NCBI GenBank assembly: GCA_014529385.2
Contig: CM043942.1
Coordinates: forward strand, 8,616,001 to 8,680,000
Source: Adiantum capillus-veneris
Taxonomy: Eukaryota > Streptophyta > Polypodiopsida > Polypodiales > Pteridaceae
Direction of reading: 5' to 3'
DNA length: 64,000 bases
The notes below the pieces were generated by a model that worked only from the letters and a program-made list of their open reading frames with translations, was not told the DNA's origin and made no database searches. This document shows positions 1 to 10,359 of this stretch, one piece after another. Position numbers and translations under genes: made by a program. Each line of letters opens with the position of its first letter. The stretch's first letter is position 1.

Positions 1-923
1 CACCCCGGATTGCCAACATCCATTATGCCAGATAGAGATCCTAGAATGACCAGTAATTTCTGGAAATGTCTCTTTGAAAATCTATGTACAAGATTGAATT
101 TCTCTTCAGCCTATCACCCACAAACTAATGGACAAAGTGAGATAGCCAATCTTAAAATATTCAATCTACTAAAGACTTATGTTACAGAAGTACATCAACG
201 CTCACAATGGAAAAAGTACTTACCGCTTGTATAGTATGCGTACAATAATATTGTCCATACTACTATGGGAAAGACACCTTTTGAGATCATAGAGGAAGAC
301 CTAAAAGTCCCTTGCTACTTAAATTACATGGGAAGGTGATGCCGATGAGTATAGCCGTGACATACAAGAATCTTTCCAAAAGATTAAGGAGGCTCTATCC
401 ATCTCTCAACAAAGGAAAAAAGATGCTACTAATAAGCACAAAAGGGCCTTAAAATTCAAAGAAAATGATTGGGTCTTACTCAAGTTTCCCAAGGCTTGAT
501 TAAGGCAAATGATGGGCAAAAATCCTACGAGCCATGAAAAGTATTATGCTAAACTAGCAAAAAGATACTATGGTCCTTTTCAAATCTTGAAGCCAATCAA
601 TGACGTGGGCTTATCAACTCAAGTTGCCCAACCATTGGCTCATACACAATGATTTTCATGTGAGCCTACTTAAGACCTACAAAGGAGAGACACCAAGTGA
701 ACAAATTATTGAAGACCCACCAGAAATCGAAGACCGAGAAGAGGTGCTACAACCCGAAGCTATCCTTCGGCATGGCGACAAGATACTACGACATGGTAAG
801 ATTATCCGACAGTATCTTATGAAGTTCAAAAATTATCCTTTTGAAGATGCTAGATAGATGCAAGGAATACAACTTAAGGATAGTATGAACCTTGTCAATG
901 CTTACAAGGCTACATTAGAGTAA
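1..923 (+). pseudogene. Ty3/gypsy integrase C-terminus and chromodomain (gypsy-I copy A1)
   Basis: This is the 3' end of a Ty3/gypsy pol gene entering from outside the window. The first frame carries the integrase stretch SDRDPR-like/FWK, then AYHPQTNGQSEIAN, typical of the last part of the integrase core. It breaks at a TAG after KKYLPLV (about 232-234), and further frameshifts follow. From about 600 the reading resumes with AYQLKLPNHWLIH and FHVSLLK, the usual integrase C-terminal segment, then a chromodomain ending YLMKFKNYPFEDAR. The next codon, TGG (Trp) in the sister copy at 33060, is TAG here. The copy is therefore dead. Integrase inserts element cDNA into nuclear DNA, and the chromodomain is thought to guide target choice. 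Confidence 0.9.
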
Positions 924-1280
924 GCAAATGTACATGTTTCTTTTAAATGCTCAACTTTTTTGTCTAATAAGACTAATTCTTTTTTCCTTGGGCACAAATT
1001 TAAGTAGTATTCATGCTTATAATCATGTTTGTGATGATGACATTTATCAAACACCAAGTAGAATTTGTCACTCTACTTTGGGAGAATGAAATGGACTCAA
1101 GATAAGACATGCTTGCGGCAGCTAAGTCTCCCAAGCCCCAAATGGATTAGTCATACATCTTGGAATCATGTCGTATGTAAAAATGGATCCTCTACCCGCT
1201 AAGAAACATTGACTAATGACTAAGGATTTATCTCTTCTACCTCATAGTCGAGGACGACTATGATTTCAAGAGAGAAGTAA
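924..1280 (+). other. 3' non-coding tail and polypurine tract of gypsy-I copy A1
   Basis: There is no reading frame here. The segment aligns by eye with 33129-33480 and 40250-40524, sharing phrases such as CACCAAGTAGA, CAAATGGATTAGTCAT and GGATCCTCTACCCGCTA. It ends in the purine-rich AAGAGAGAAGTAA directly before the LTR start TGCTATAAA, as expected for the plus-strand primer of a gypsy element. Confidence 0.7.
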
Positions 1281-1572
1281 TGCTATAAATCTAATATCTA
1301 ACCAACCCAATGATTTTCTCATACTTAACTGATCGTTTAATGTGGAAGAATAAACGCGAACAAGGGTTAGAATATAGAGATATGCTTATGGATCTATCTC
1401 AACACAAGGCCAAAGTCAAAGGGTCCAAATGAGAGATGGTATGTCAAAGAGCAAGGCTAGAATGGAGCTTAAAGACCTTAAGGGTTAGCTTCATTAAAGA
1501 CCTCCAAAGGTTAGTGTTAAAAGTCCTTAGACCTTAGGCAAGGTAGGGCTGTGCTTGAGGTAGGAACCTAGC

Positions 1573-1785
1573 CCAAGCTTGAGGTGCTTCTTGTGCTTGC
1601 TGACTAAGGTGCTTGAGGTGCTTGTCGTCCTTGCTGATTAAGGTTCTTGAGGTGCTTGTCTTGCTTGCTGACTAAGGTGCTTGAGGTGCTTTTCATGCTT
1701 GCTGACTAAGGTGCTTGTCGTGCTTGCTGACTAAGGTGCTTAAGGTACTCCATCACTAAGGTGCTTGAGGGGCTTAAGGTGTTCC
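1573..1785 (+). repeat. LTR minisatellite, unit about 25-34 bp
   Basis: Five to seven degenerate tandem units are built from GGTGCTTGAGGTGCTT followed by GTGCTTGCTGACTAA. Some units lack the first half, giving lengths of about 25 and 34 bp. The matching LTR of element E (about 59990-60060, reverse strand) has only about two such units, so the array has expanded or contracted between copies. Confidence 0.8.
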
Positions 1786-1811
1786 CAAAGTCAACCACAA
1801 TCCCTACTCAT

Positions 1812-1835
1812 GGGGGGGGGGGGGGGGGGGGGGGG
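1812..1835 (+). repeat. Poly-G run (24 nt) in LTR
   Basis: There are twenty-four consecutive G residues. The same position in the E LTR (about 59930-59946, reverse strand) is a C-rich but interrupted tract, so the pure run arose in this copy. It may be a sequencing or assembly weak point. Confidence 0.95.
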
Positions 1836-2912
1836 AGCCCTAATTGTAGGGGCAAAAGAGAGAACACACACAACCTCACACAAGGCAAGCCTAGTCTAAA
1901 TAATCAACAAGGACACATGTCAAGTTCCTCTCCATGTTACCCTCATAAGGTACCTAAAGCCTATTGGTTGGCCTTTAAAGGTGTCCAATAATTTTTTAGC
2001 TAATTTAATTAATAGATTATGCATTTATCAAGTCCTCTCTCTCAAAGGGGAAAGGGGGACACTTGTCCCAAGGCTAGAATGGCTGCTTGATATACACTAT
2101 GCATGTGATTGGCTAGGCTTGTAGGGGTCCAACCAACTTCTGGCATGAGCTACAAGGGGGGGTCGACCAAAGCAAGCTGGGGGTGTGCTTGGGGGGTATA
2201 CTCTCTCTCTCACACACACTGGCATAAGCTCATTCCTTGCTTGGCAAAGTGCAAGAGCTCCATCTCCTTCTCCAAGCTTGTTGAGAAGTTGAGAGCCTAC
2301 ACCAATACTCTTGGCTATGGAATGCAAATCCAATCAAGAGCCATGCTTCAATGCTTAAGCTTGCCATCTTCATCATCATCATCATTATGCTATTATTCTA
2401 TGCTATGCAGGAAGAGTGATGATAAGTGAGGAACTATCTCTTTCTCGTATGTTACTTCGTCTTCCTCTTCCCTACTCTCATTCCCTGCTAGCTCTCTCCA
2501 CCCTCAAAGGTGTTTGAGGCCTTAGGACTGAGTCCGAGGATGGTTAATTCTTTTATAAAGTTTATGTTGTGCTCCTGATGCATGAAGCTTTCCATATTCA
2601 TTGCATCACCGAGGTCACAAGGGACACAAAGATTGTATTGTACCAAGTATCTCTTTATGGAAGAATCTATAATACAAAAGCCTATTGGAGGGGAGACTGG
2701 CTCCACATAAATCCGGTCCTCAGTTGTTGTCATGTTCTCTAATTCACTCTCTTGCAAAAGTATTTTTTATGCCAAATTAATTAAGTATAATGTTTATGTT
2801 GCTACTCCTAATTAAGTTCACCCTCTATGTTATCAAAGTAGTCTCATAAAAATGCTCACTCTAGTTTTCTTAATTTTGCTATTCTCAAAGTTCTTAGGCC
2901 ATTTCCATTACA

Positions 2913-3150
2913 ATACATGTGCTATATAGTTGAGGGAAAAGGATATGCCTTCCTTATCACTTATTTCTACAACCGAGCTTATGAAGATCTCTTGTGAAGA
3001 TAAAATAGAAGTCTTTTTGTGTTATTCATTGTGTCACTATTTGTCAAATTCGGATAATAGTTTAATAAATGACAATTTCTCAATGTCTCATTCTCCAATC
3101 TCTTCTCTTCCATCTCTTACTACTCTATCACAAGGATGAGAAGATGTTGC
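2913..3150 (+). pseudogene. gypsy-II pol sliver (protease-RT linker)
   Basis: Directly after the LTR, the plus strand reads a peptide containing ELMK, EVFLCYSLCHYLSN and SLPSLTTLSQG. It matches the protease-to-RT linker of the gypsy-II units ([36 protein letters not shown]), for example on the minus strand at 19800-19960. Copy A1 therefore appears to sit inside an older gypsy-II copy. Homology fades near 3150. Only about 70 codons survive, and no catalytic residues are present. Confidence 0.75.
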
Positions 3151-3455
3151 TGGCGTTGTGTATTGATGTGTATTGTTTCTATATTGTACCAAAGAAGGCA
3201 AAAATGAATCATTTTGGTTACCCAAAAGGACAATTTTGTACTCTATAGTACCATATTTGGTGTCTACAACCAGTTTTGGCATTTTACCATCTGCATGAAG
3301 TTGGATTTTTTAAAACTTTTTTGTTTTGGTGCCATAGGTTGAGCTATACCAAAGATTCAAGAAGGATCACCCTACAATAGTCGTGTCTCTTAAATGCTTT
3401 GAGGCATTAAAACCATACTTTGTTCGGAAGTTGAAAGAGAGATATACATTACATG
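3151..3455. other. Gene-free spacer with first TACCAAA words
   Basis: I see no coding frame. The segment contains TACCAAAGAAGG, TACCATATTTGGTG and TACCAAAGATTC, early examples of the word that becomes dense at 5800-6250 and 8860-9905. That suggests the composite element begins near here. Confidence 0.5.
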
Positions 3456-3881
3456 AAATTTGGACTCACAAAGGGGCCCTTTAAGGAGTTTGACTTTACC
3501 TCTCTCTACCAAACTGGCACATATATAAATGTTTGCAAACAAACTCCAAGGTCGGCGGAGGTTTGACAACGTCCTCTTCAAGCCCATATACTGATATATA
3601 GCATGCCATGAGATTCCTCATAGTTTTGAAGATTCTTTTTTTGATTCACTTAGATTCCGACAGAGTTGTCACATCATAGGTGAATCAAAAAAAGAATCTT
3701 CTAAAATATGAAGAATCTCATGGTGTGCTATATATCAGTAGATAGATCTTGAGGAGGACATTCTAATTGTCAAACCTCCACCAACTTTGGAGTTTGTTTG
3801 CTAAAATTTATCCATGCGTCCGTTTTGGTAGAGAGAGGTAAAGTCAAACTCCTTAAAGGGCCCCTTTGTGAGTCCAAATTT
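3456..3881. repeat. Foldback (long inverted repeat) element, arms about 200 bp
   Basis: The left arm is 3456-3649 and the right arm 3680-3881, separated by a 30-nt loop. The outer ends are AAATTTGGACTCACAAAGG and its reverse complement. The inner ends are TTTTTTGATTCAC / GTGAATCAAAAAAA. The arms differ by scattered substitutions and short indels, so it is an old hairpin-type MITE or foldback element. Because the outermost AAATTT is itself palindromic, the true end and target duplication are ambiguous. Confidence 0.8.
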
Positions 3882-3916
3882 TAGCTAATGCTTGCTGTTG
3901 TCTATCCCATGTGCAG

Positions 3917-5699
3917 ATGCTCTATTTCAAAGAGGATTCTAATTAGATGCGGCAAAACAGGTTTAGGCATCACGAGAAAGGTCACCTTTGCACTTGCTCC
4001 ATATGTTGTAGAAGTGATGATACAGGAGAGTATTTTGCAAACCAAGAAGTATGTCAGCACATCACTAGTATGTGGGAATCCATCATGTGCTCGAAATAGT
4101 GAATACCATGCCAAGAAATTCTTGATGGGGCACTACTCCCAATGTGGTGTACGGATGTTGACATTTTGTCTCAGTGAAATAGCAAAGGATAGCAGGGAGG
4201 TGTCTGTGAAGGTTTTCATGGATGTTAGAATAGGATAGGTTGATGTAGGTGGGAGTGAGAAGAAGAGAAAGGACTTAATTGTGCAATGAATGAAAAATGC
4301 AGCTTTTCTTAGTCTATTTTCATCCCACCTCACAAGATTTTTCAAGCACAACTTTGTCTTTCGCTGGCAAGCCCAACAATTCAAGAATTGTTTGCTCAAG
4401 TTTCCTAGCAATGTCGTTGTATCAGTTATTAACTTTGGAGAGAATTATTCTTTTAAAATTTAGAATGAGATCTAGTCAATACATTGATGGTCTACTTAAG
4501 TCACAATACTTGTGCACATCACTTATGTAAGAAATGCAAAAGGTGGTGTTCAAAAGATGCTACAATTTTACATATCAGATGATAGCCAGCACGATACATT
4601 GTTTGTACAACATTGTTTCATGCTTCATGACAGGTAGCTGAAACAACATGGAAATTATTTGAAGCACCATTGGGTGTGGTCAGATGGTGCTGCTTCACAA
4701 TTCAAAGCCCGTAGACCTTACTATTTTGTGGCGAGGTACTATCAGATGACATGCTTGCATATGATGCATAACTTCTCAGCATCCGACCATGGAAAAGGAG
4801 AGCATGATGGGGCAAGGGTAGTCATCAAGAGAACCTTGACGCATGAGCAATTGAAACCAGATGGCTGGCCTATGAAGTGTGTGGCTGATGTGGTCAACTT
4901 TTTGAATGCAACTTTTTAGCCAAGAGAACAGTCTCACAAGTCTAATACATAGAGAGTCTTTTGGCTTATTGGCACAGATGATGTGCAACGTGATCTCTAG
5001 TGGGACTGCGAGCACATCGTGGGCTCTATTTCATTGTGCTAATGACTATTCAAAGGACAACCAATTTGCCGTACGCTTTCAAACACTTTCATGCTTTTGT
5101 GATCCATGTATGAGTGGGCTATGGAGAAGATGCAAAAAAAGAATGCATATAGAAGAATGGAAATATGTTTCCATCAAACCACTACCAAAGTCTCTAAATA
5201 TAGGAAGGGACAACAAAGAGGATGATGGATATTTAAATTCTATGCCGATGAGCCAAGTTTCTATCTTGCCATTGTATGAAGGATGCCCTAAAATGTTATG
5301 TGGAATGCTTTTTATTGGGGATACCTTTACAATGAAAGCAACCGAGGCTGAAGAGGACTTCTACCTTATCAAATGCATGAAAGTGTTGTACCAGATAGTG
5401 AGTGCACAGAAGGATAAGTGGCATAACAAGATTGTTAGAGGCGGGAAGGTTGAAGGCTTCTACTATGGCCAAGTGGAAGGAAAAGTTGATATAGCCTATT
5501 GGATCAAACATCTCCAGTCATGATCTACTCACATCTTGTAAGGGCCATACGTTTCCCAATGGAGCCTATTGCAGGAGTCCTTAATCGATTCAAGTTATCT
5601 ACTGAAATATATGAGAACATATACAATAACATTCCATATTATGATGATGAGAGCGATGGTGCATCCATGTTACTTGAAACACAATTCCAAAACCCCTAA
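3917..5699 (+). pseudogene. Decayed transposase-like gene with SDGxxSQFK and HGKGxxDG motifs
   Basis: The gene is read across at least five frames with internal stops. In order it shows QAQQFKNCLLKFP, a SDDSQHDTLFVQ-like stretch (about 4580), VWSDGAASQFKARRPYYF (about 4674), SASDHGKGEHDGA (about 4779-4815), then a Cys-containing tail with CFCDPCMSGLW (about 5090) and IRFPMEPIAGVL (about 5549). This motif order resembles a family of uncharacterised eukaryotic proteins that I associate with DNA transposons; I cannot name the superfamily. The conserved Asp residues could be DDE-type catalytic residues, which is inference. A plausible splice acceptor (CCCATGTGCAG) precedes 3917. The gene is convergent with the FCP1-like gene at 6482-10355. 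The frameshifts make it inactive. Confidence 0.6.
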
Positions 5700-5799
5700 G
5701 TGGGAGAGTGAATGCTTTTTCTCCTAGACAGAATACATCTTTTTGTCCTCATGATTTACTGTTTTTCTTGCTATTCTTCACTTCCTCTATTTAATATTT

Positions 5800-6250
5800 G
5801 AGATTGTTGTACATTAATTGTCAAGCTCCGTACTAACTTGCCCCTAACCAATACCAAAATAATACTAAGTAGCACCAAAAGGGAGCTAATCAGTACCAAA
5901 ATGATGACAAGCAATACCAAAATTTGGTACTGTAGAATTCTTTGCATAAGTTCATGTACAACACTATGAGAATTTGGTGCAAGACAATGGATCAAGTTGC
6001 AACTATATATTTGCAACTTTAGGGTTTCAAATACAAGTGATGCACAATAGGGTCTCCAAAATCTGATAGACAACATGGCTCACTACCAGCATCATGAAGT
6101 GAACAATGCCAAATTCTCAAGAAAATTTGGTAATGGATAGCACCAAGTTTGGTACTGGATAGCACCAAATTTGACTCTGTTCTAGCACCAAATTTGACTC
6201 TGTTCTAGCATCAAATTTTGTGCATTTTCACCACAGTAATAACACCAATG
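5800..6250. repeat. Degenerate TACCAAA/GGTACT word repeats
   Basis: There are many short copies of AGTACCAAAA, GCACCAAATTTG and AATTTGGTACTG in both orientations at irregular 15-45 bp spacing. ACCAAATTTGGT is self-complementary. The tract lies between the 3' ends of the two convergent pseudogenes. No coding frame is evident through 6480. Confidence 0.7.
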
Positions 6251-6481
6251 TTAGGGATTTCAAAAAATATGCTTTTAGACTACAAACTACTAGACAACAC
6301 AATAAAAGACACTAGAGATCAAGATCCCAAGACAGTGTACCAAAAAAGTGGTTTTCCATTATATAATATGCGACATGATACAAAATTTCACCAAGTGCAA
6401 CAGTTCAAGAATCTCCTAGGTCAGGGGGATCAAATCTGGAAGAGTAACCCTCCATCTGTATGAAGTAATCAACAACTACCC

Positions 6482-7300
6482 GGAAATATCATCTTCTATG
6501 TCAAAGATAGGGTTCTTGCGAGTGTACACTTTTGGGTACCGAATCCATTCAAGCAAACACGGAAAAATGAGGTCCGTCAAGTGAAAAGGGTGTTCTTTTC
6601 CTACCACAACATGGTAGTATGATCAAATTGTAAGACAATTCTCATAGTTATTTTTTTAGTGACTTGTATCGACATTCATTTACCAAAATTGTGTTGCTAG
6701 CATCAAAATCTTGGTGCCTTGCCCACACTATCTTTATATTCTTCAGGAAAACAGGCTTGTCACCCACTACTTTGGGCACACGCGGCACCTCCGCCATACT
6801 CTACCGCCAGGTCTCATAGTCTTCTTGGCAAAGTATATCTGCCATGCCAAAGAGGAGGTTAGATGTATGTGTAACTTAACCTTTGAAACACTCAAGGCTT
6901 ACATGAGTTACATGCAAAGTACTTCTGCCTCACATGTTGGGGGAAGCAAGCGTTCAACAAATCTAACACCTTTTTCCTTCTACAGCACGACCACAAAATT
7001 ATCTTGGCTTTCTTTTTAAGAGTTAGTATGAACTCCTCAACATCTGACCTTACAAGACAAATTAGCAAGCTATTGAGTATGATGATCCGCGGTTGTAAAA
7101 AACCCAAAGGCCTTCTGGAAGTTCGCTGCAACTTGCCAATGACACCCCATTAAGATCAAGCACAATCAGCAGCCCGGGTTTAGTAGCCACATCAGGCGTA
7201 AGCGTTGTGTTTATTGATGGCTCATCTAGCCACCAAGATTTTACTACAATACCAATAGTCCATATGAGTCGATGAAAATAGACAGTGCAAATAGATAGCA
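6482..7300 (-). pseudogene. FCP1/NIF-like HAD phosphatase domain, broken
   Basis: On the minus strand the pieces appear in family order. GLLIVLDLNGV (7140-7180) corresponds to the HAD motif I block of plant FCP1-like proteins, where DLNG replaces DxDxT. VEEFILTLKKKAKIILWS (about 7000-7050) with CCRRKKV follows. DKPVFLKNIKIVWARHQDF and SNTILVNECRYKSL (about 6660-6770) form the C-terminal half with the N-E-C-R-Y-K block. IFPCLLEWIRYPKVYTRKNP (about 6490-6560) is the tail. Frames change between blocks and stops occur. FCP1-like domains dephosphorylate proteins such as the RNA polymerase II tail; the second catalytic Asp of motif I is Asn here, so activity was doubtful even before decay. It is probably the C-terminal domain of the gene whose other exons lie at 7555-10355. 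Confidence 0.7.
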
Positions 7301-7554
7301 CAATCATCATATCATAAAAAGAAAATTGGTATGACACCAAAAACTACCAAATTTGGTACTCAATACTACTAATTTAGTACTGTATTGTGCAATACTTAGT
7401 TTGGAAATGAATAGTAACATTGGAGCACACTTACAAGCTGAACACACCACAATATTATAGAGAGAACAAGAGATGAAAGACAGAGGCCGAAAGTTGAATT
7501 GATTCGGTGAGATGAAAAGCACATTGTGCAAAATACATTTTCATATCATAAGGG

Positions 7555-8412
7555 CTAAAATTTGCATGCACGAGTCAACTGGTCACATGAATGGTTGCAC
7601 TTCTTTCTTTGCACACAAAAAAGCTCCAACAGGGTCGTGGAACCAGAAGAATCACCTTTCAAATTTTGTACAGCATCACCAGCCGTTGTATCCACACCCC
7701 CGTCGGTGCTGTCCAATTTTGCATCCTCTGTTGCCACTTCCTCCTTGGCATTCTCGGCCCCGTCCTTGCTCTTTGCTTTGCGTGCCTTTCTACTTTCTTC
7801 CCGTTCCCCTTTCCTAGCGTGTGCCCCTTTCCCTTTCTTGGCATCATCCACCCCTTTCCCCTCCTTGGCATCCACCACCATCTTGTCCTCTCCCTGATCC
7901 CCCTTCTTGGCTTCCAACCCCTTCTTCGCCTCCCCCTCATCCTCCTTGGCCCCATGCTTGGTCTCTTCCCCTACTCCTTAAGGTTCTTCCACCCCGTGCT
8001 TGGTCTCTTCCCTTGCCCCTTTAGGTTCTTCCACTCCCTTCTTGTCTGTAGCACCTTCCCCTTGACTATTCTCATCCTTGCTAGTGATATGATCTTCGGA
8101 CATTGTGTCAAAAACATCTTGAGGGACTTTACCTCCCACATTGTCTTTGTTCTCCCTAACATCATTGTACTCGTAGTCACTTTTTCCTTCACTGTCCCAT
8201 ATGGTATCACCGTGTTGTCCCTTCTTAATCTCTTTCCCTTCCACACTACCATACTTTAAATCATGGAGAACATCCCCTATCTCTTTAGTAATCTCATCCT
8301 CCTCCCATATACGACTTGCAGCAAACTTTGTGGCACCCTGTAAATCCTTCATCGCCTCTCCATTTCTTCCACTAGTCCCAGCCGCTGCAACATCCTCCTC
8401 CTTTGCAAAAAC
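7555..8412 (-). pseudogene. Lys/Glu-rich low-complexity exon of the FCP1-like gene
   Basis: Two minus-strand frames (8412-7978 and 7977-7555) are the same reading frame split by one stop at about 7978-7980. They read as an acidic/basic linker, with EEDEITKEIGDVLHDL, repeats of KHGVEEPKGAREE type, AKEGKGVDDAKKGKG and REESRKARKAKSKDG. There is no fold or catalytic motif. The composition suits a disordered linker between the zinc finger and the phosphatase domain. Joining it to those neighbours is inference from strand, order and lack of other candidates. The opposite-strand Pro/Ser/Leu-rich frames are shadows of it. Confidence 0.5.
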
Positions 8413-8484
8413 AACAAAATACAACTTGTACTTACAAACAACCTCACATTCAGTGCAAGTAAGCATATGATTTGCAGAACACGC

Positions 8485-8850
8485 ACATACTTACTCTTCA
8501 CAATATGATGCCCACTGACCCAGGAATTTTCCACCTTGGGGACCACCATAGTACAACCAAGTTTGGCACAATGATCCTTGATTTGTAGCAAAGCACTGAA
8601 GCAAAGGGGGTGATACTGATGTTGGCACTCGAACATAAATGTTCCAACAACCCCTGCGGACTCCAACAACTCACCACATGCAATACACACGCCAAACACG
8701 TGGATCATACCCACCGAATCAACAACCTAAGGCCCAGGATATAACATGAATCTCTTCCCAAGCCTAACATCAACAATCACTTCACAAAGAGGGTGTAGCC
8801 TTGTGCTTCCTTCCATGTTGCCTCCAGCATATCATGCTCAGCCTGTTGCC
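8485..8850 (-). pseudogene. RING-like zinc-finger exon
   Basis: The minus-strand reading runs from RLHPLCEVIVDVRLGKRF through one stop to VDSVGMIHVFGVCIACGELL, then FECQHQYHPLCF and DHCAKLGC. The spacing C-x2-C ... C-x-H-x2-H-x2-C ... C-x4-C is that of a RING/PHD-type cross-brace finger. Such fingers bind zinc and often recruit E2 ubiquitin enzymes or bind histone tails; which applies here cannot be told. It lies on the same strand as, and directly upstream of, the Lys/Glu-rich exon, and probably belongs to the same broken gene. Confidence 0.5.
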
Positions 8851-8859
8851 AAACATCAC

Positions 8860-9905
8860 CAAAGGGGGAACCAGATTAGTACCCAAAGCTACTAGATTAG
8901 TACCAAAAGCTACCGGTTAGTAACAAAAGTAGTCCTCAAGGCATCATACTAACAAGTAGTACCAAAAACTACCAAAACTACCAAGTCATCAATGACAGAA
9001 GACACTACCAAATCAGAACCATGAGCTACCAATTAGAAGTTGAAACATAAGTAGGGAAAACAAAACCCTAACAACCACCAAACAACTTTGTCAAAATCTA
9101 CCATAACTACCTAAAACTACTAATACCACCAAAACACCATTGATAGAAACCAACCATAAACCACCAAAGGGGGAAACAAAATTCTACCAAAAGCTTTCAG
9201 TTAGTACCAAAATCTAACAAGCAGTCCTCAAGGAACATCTACCAAATAGTACCAAAAAACTAGAAGACAACCATGTACTAAAAATGGAACCAATTCAGAA
9301 CCATGAGCTACCAATTAGTACCAAAAGCTTTCAGCTAGTACTAAAAGCATTATGAATACACTCAAGGAAAAAATAAACAATTCAAACATAACCAAACTAC
9401 CAAAACAACCTTGTTAGATCTGTGCCATAAACTACCAAAGCATAACCAAAAACTACCAAAAGCATACAATAAGGGTTTAGTGGTACTAACAACACATTTA
9501 AAATTACCAAAACTCTCAAAACAACAAAATTACTAGACTACCAAATGTCTAATAACAACATGATAGAAGATACCAAAACAAGAAAGTAGAGCCAGAAAGA
9601 CCCAAAAGATATTAGTATGAATAGAAACTACCGAAATAGCATAGACAAAATTAAAAAATTCTACCTGAAGCTACCAATCTACCTAAAACATGCAACTACC
9701 ATACAAAAGCAGGAGGACCAGACACTGACAAAACTACCAAAGCAAGATTCACAAATACCAAAAAATACCTGGAGCTTTCACAAATACGACAAACTACGAA
9801 AAGATTTCAAAACTGCCAGACTTGCCAAAATCTACCAATACTGAAAAAATTAACTAAAGTACCAGAAACTGCCATAAACTGCCATAAACCACCAAATGTA
9901 TTAGA
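8860..9905. repeat. About 1 kb of degenerate CTACCAAAA repeats (likely intron)
   Basis: Dozens of variants of AGTACCAAAAGCTACCAA, ACTACCAAAACC and CTACCAATTAGTACC cover the interval with irregular spacing. It lies between the coiled-coil exon (9930-10355) and the RING-like exon on the minus strand and is best read as an intron filled with a word-like satellite. Long frames inside it are rich in Tyr, Gln and Lys only because of the repeat. Confidence 0.75.
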
Positions 9906-9929
9906 ACTACCAATATAAGTTATTAGAAA

Positions 9930-10355
9930 GCTGCCAAAAATACCAAAACCACTTTCTCAAGGCATGGATGTCAAGAATTACTTGTTGGAGATCAAATTCT
10001 TTCTCAAGCTTCTTCGTGTCCTCATTGTTTCCAATTCGATGAAGCATGCGTTGATTGGCTCCCAAATCAGCCTCCACCTCTTTGATGTCCTCATCATTGC
10101 AAGAGTTCTCCTGCTTTAGTTTTGCAAGCTGCAGCTCATAGTACGCTATGTCATCTTTTATCCACTTCGCAACGACATTGGAACCCTTTGCTCTCAACAA
10201 AGTTTCCTTGTTTTGCTGTAGAGATGATTTCAACTCTTTCAACTTAGCAGATGTAGCTGCAGATGTCTGAGGCACTCTTCAACAATACTTTTTAGGTCTG
10301 TAACATAGTCATGTGTCACTACGTGACGCTGTGGGGGGTCTATCTCTACAAAGGT
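9930..10355 (-). pseudogene. Coiled-coil exon upstream of the RING/FCP1-like gene
   Basis: The minus-strand reading begins FVEIDPPQRHVVTHDYV and TDLKSIVEECLRHL (10355-10262). It then shifts frame to a Leu/Lys/Glu-rich heptad region with SAKLKELKSSLQQNKETLL, YYELQLAKLKQEN and ADLGANQRMLHRIG. The heptad spacing of Leu/Ile suggests a coiled coil. No known family is recognised. It is the most upstream part I can support of the minus-strand gene that continues to 6482. The frame change at about 10262 could be an intron or an indel. Confidence 0.45.
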
Positions 10356-10359
10356 GGAA

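Larger units (their letters stand above)
1281..2912 (+). mobile_element. 3' LTR of gypsy-I copy A1 (about 1.63 kb)
   Basis: It starts TG (1281) right after the polypurine tract and ends ...CCATTTCCATTACA at 2912. The end is fixed by element E, where the same LTR end lies next to a tRNA-Met primer-binding site at 58843-58854. The stretch from about 1550 to 2912 matches the reverse complement of 58856-60086 closely, and the LTR at 33481-35122 is a more distant relative. The LTR holds a minisatellite and a poly-G run. A chance ORF in its last part (2488-2757, minus) is conserved in the E LTR but lies wholly within the LTR and resembles no known protein. A TSD cannot be checked because the 5' end is outside the window. 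Confidence 0.85.

Noticed and set aside
2488-2757. ORF conserved between 2757-2488 (minus) and 59011-59280 (plus) as a gene
   Set aside because: Both lie inside gypsy-I LTRs; conservation follows from LTR identity, and no protein family is evident.
7562-8259. Long plus-strand Ser/Pro/Leu-rich frames
   Set aside because: They are the complement of the Lys/Glu-rich minus-strand exon and have no domain of their own.
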